A stretch of 6,895 bases of DNA from Verrucomicrobiales bacterium (GTDB taxonomy: Bacteria; Verrucomicrobiota; Verrucomicrobiia; Limisphaerales; F1-80-MAGS106). Within the stretch, counting starts at the first letter, position 1. The number at the start of each line of letters is the position of its first letter. The notes beneath the pieces were generated by a model, which saw only the letters and a list, made by a program, of their open reading frames with translations, was not told the DNA's origin and searched no databases. The stretch is from positions 1-6,895 of the forward strand of contig CANLCA010000150.1 of NCBI GenBank assembly GCA_947487925.1, written 5' to 3'. This document shows, in pieces, positions 5,961 through 6,895 of this stretch. A program made the position numbers and the translations under genes.

Positions 5961-6895
5961 ATGAAACCCATTTATCACAAATTAGGACTCGTCCTTCTAG
6001 CCTCCCTCGGCCTCATCCGGAGCGCCTTGGCCGGCGATTTTCTCATTCGTGACGGGGACCGTGTCGTGTTTTTGGGTGATAGCATCACCGAGCAGCGTCT
6101 CTACACGACGTATATCGAGGCTTACGTAGTGACCCGCCATCCAAACTGGAAACTTTCCTTCCGCAATGTTGGCTGGGGAGGGGACACTTCATGGTTGCGG
6201 CAGCGCGCCCATCCCAACGAGGGTCAGCTCTTCGCCGCTGAGGAGTCCGCGCAGCAGAAGATGATCGAGGACTCCGTGGGGCGGGGCCTCAAGCGTGATG
6301 TACTACCGCTCAAGCCGACCGTTGTGACGGTGAAGTTCGGGATGAACGATCATTCTTATCAACCGTTTCGTGAGGACATTTTCCGCGCCTACACCCGAAG
6401 CCAGGCTGAGATTGCGAAGGTGCTAGGAGCCAGTGGCGCGCGATTGGCGATGTTGACACCGCAGCCGATTGAGGACAAACGACCTGACCCCGACAAGGAC
6501 GTTCGCAACGTGTCTTTGCGCAAGTTTTCCGATGGCTTGAAGGATGTAGCCAGCAGAAGCGGGGTCCCGTTTGTGGATCAGTTTGATCCTTACATGGCCA
6601 TCATGTTGAGCGCGCGCACGACGAACCCTTCGGCCGTTATCGGCGGTGGGGATGCCGTCCATCCCGGCCCTGCGGGCCAGACAATCATGGCCTGGGCAAT
6701 TTTGAAGAGCCTGGGGGCGGCCTCGTTAGTCTCGCGGGCTGAGATAGACGGAGTCGGCAACAAGGTCACCGCTTCCGAAGGTTGCCGGATCAACAACCTC
6801 AAAGTGGCGGGCGGTGTGGTTGAATTCGACCGGGTGGATGATTCTTTGCCCATGCCCATCGATGCGAGGGCTGAGCCTGCTCTTAAGCTCGCCCC
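5961..6895 (+). CDS. Exported SGNH/GDSL-family hydrolase (partial, 3' end outside window)
   Basis: This is a probable esterase, perhaps acting on acetylated carbohydrates outside the cytoplasm. From ATG 5961 the frame stays open for 311 codons to the window edge, so the C-terminus is missing. Residues 1-24 form a signal peptide (basic start, hydrophobic core, probable cleavage after SALA). All SGNH blocks are intact: GDSIT (39-43) with nucleophile Ser41; RNVGWGGDT (68-76) with the block II glycine; GMND (127-130) with oxyanion Asn129; and DAVHP (231-235) with catalytic Asp231 and His234. The region after about residue 250 starts an extra domain that I cannot identify. The leader has only a weak GAG seven bases before the ATG. 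The gap of about 150 bases from the permease gene suggests a separate unit. The specific substrate is unknown; related proteins are common in Planctomycetes and Verrucomicrobia. Confidence 0.9.
   Translation, partial: MKPIYHKLGLVLLASLGLIRSALAGDFLIRDGDRVVFLGDSITEQRLYTTYIEAYVVTRHPNWKLSFRNVGWGGDTSWLRQRAHPNEGQLFAAEESAQQKMIEDSVGRGLKRDVLPLKPTVVTVKFGMNDHSYQPFREDIFRAYTRSQAEIAKVLGASGARLAMLTPQPIEDKRPDPDKDVRNVSLRKFSDGLKDVASRSGVPFVDQFDPYMAIMLSARTTNPSAVIGGGDAVHPGPAGQTIMAWAILKSLGAASLVSRAEIDGVGNKVTASEGCRINNLKVAGGVVEFDRVDDSLPMPIDARAEPALKLA

Noticed and set aside
1..6895. CRISPR arrays, tRNA or rRNA genes, insertion sequences or attachment sites
   Set aside because: No spaced direct repeats, no transposase-like frame with terminal repeats and no tRNA-like fold were seen; nearly all the sequence is accounted for by five coding genes.

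Overview
The window reads as a chromosomal fragment from a Gram-negative bacterium. It holds a tandem, plus-strand set of genes for a complete MacAB-TolC-type tripartite exporter, followed by the start of an exported SGNH/GDSL hydrolase. The style of the proteins suggests the Planctomycetes-Verrucomicrobia-Chlamydiae group, most likely Verrucomicrobia: a long lipoprotein outer-membrane factor, an adaptor with a Gly/Pro/Arg-rich tail ending in one EF-hand, moderately high GC, few strong Shine-Dalgarno sites, and a GDSL esterase of a type I associate with that group. This assignment is inferred from family resemblance, with no marker gene to confirm it.

Layout. Bases 1-102 are a leader with no supportable gene. 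They contain an inverted repeat whose 3' arm is the likely ribosome binding site of the first gene. Then come the TolC-like outer-membrane lipoprotein (103-1863), the HlyD/MacA-like membrane-fusion adaptor (1883-3721), the MacB/LolD-type ABC ATPase (3734-4495) and the MacB-type permease (4520-5809). The gaps between these four genes are only 12 to 24 bases, so they are very probably one operon. A hairpin at the permease stop codon is a candidate terminator. About 150 bases later an SGNH hydrolase gene starts at 5961 and is still open at the end of the window (311 codons seen).

How the genes work together. The ATPase and permease would form a MacB-like mechanotransmission ABC transporter in the inner membrane. 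The adaptor bridges the periplasm, and the lipoprotein TolC homologue forms the outer-membrane duct. The substrate cannot be read from the sequence; macrolides, peptides, lipopeptides, siderophores and toxins are all handled by relatives. The hydrolase is probably a separate transcription unit and nothing here ties it to the exporter.

I did not find a clearly new system. The points most worth a second look are the periplasmic EF-hand tail on the adaptor, the long adaptor hairpin, and the competing stem-loops around the first gene's ribosome binding site.
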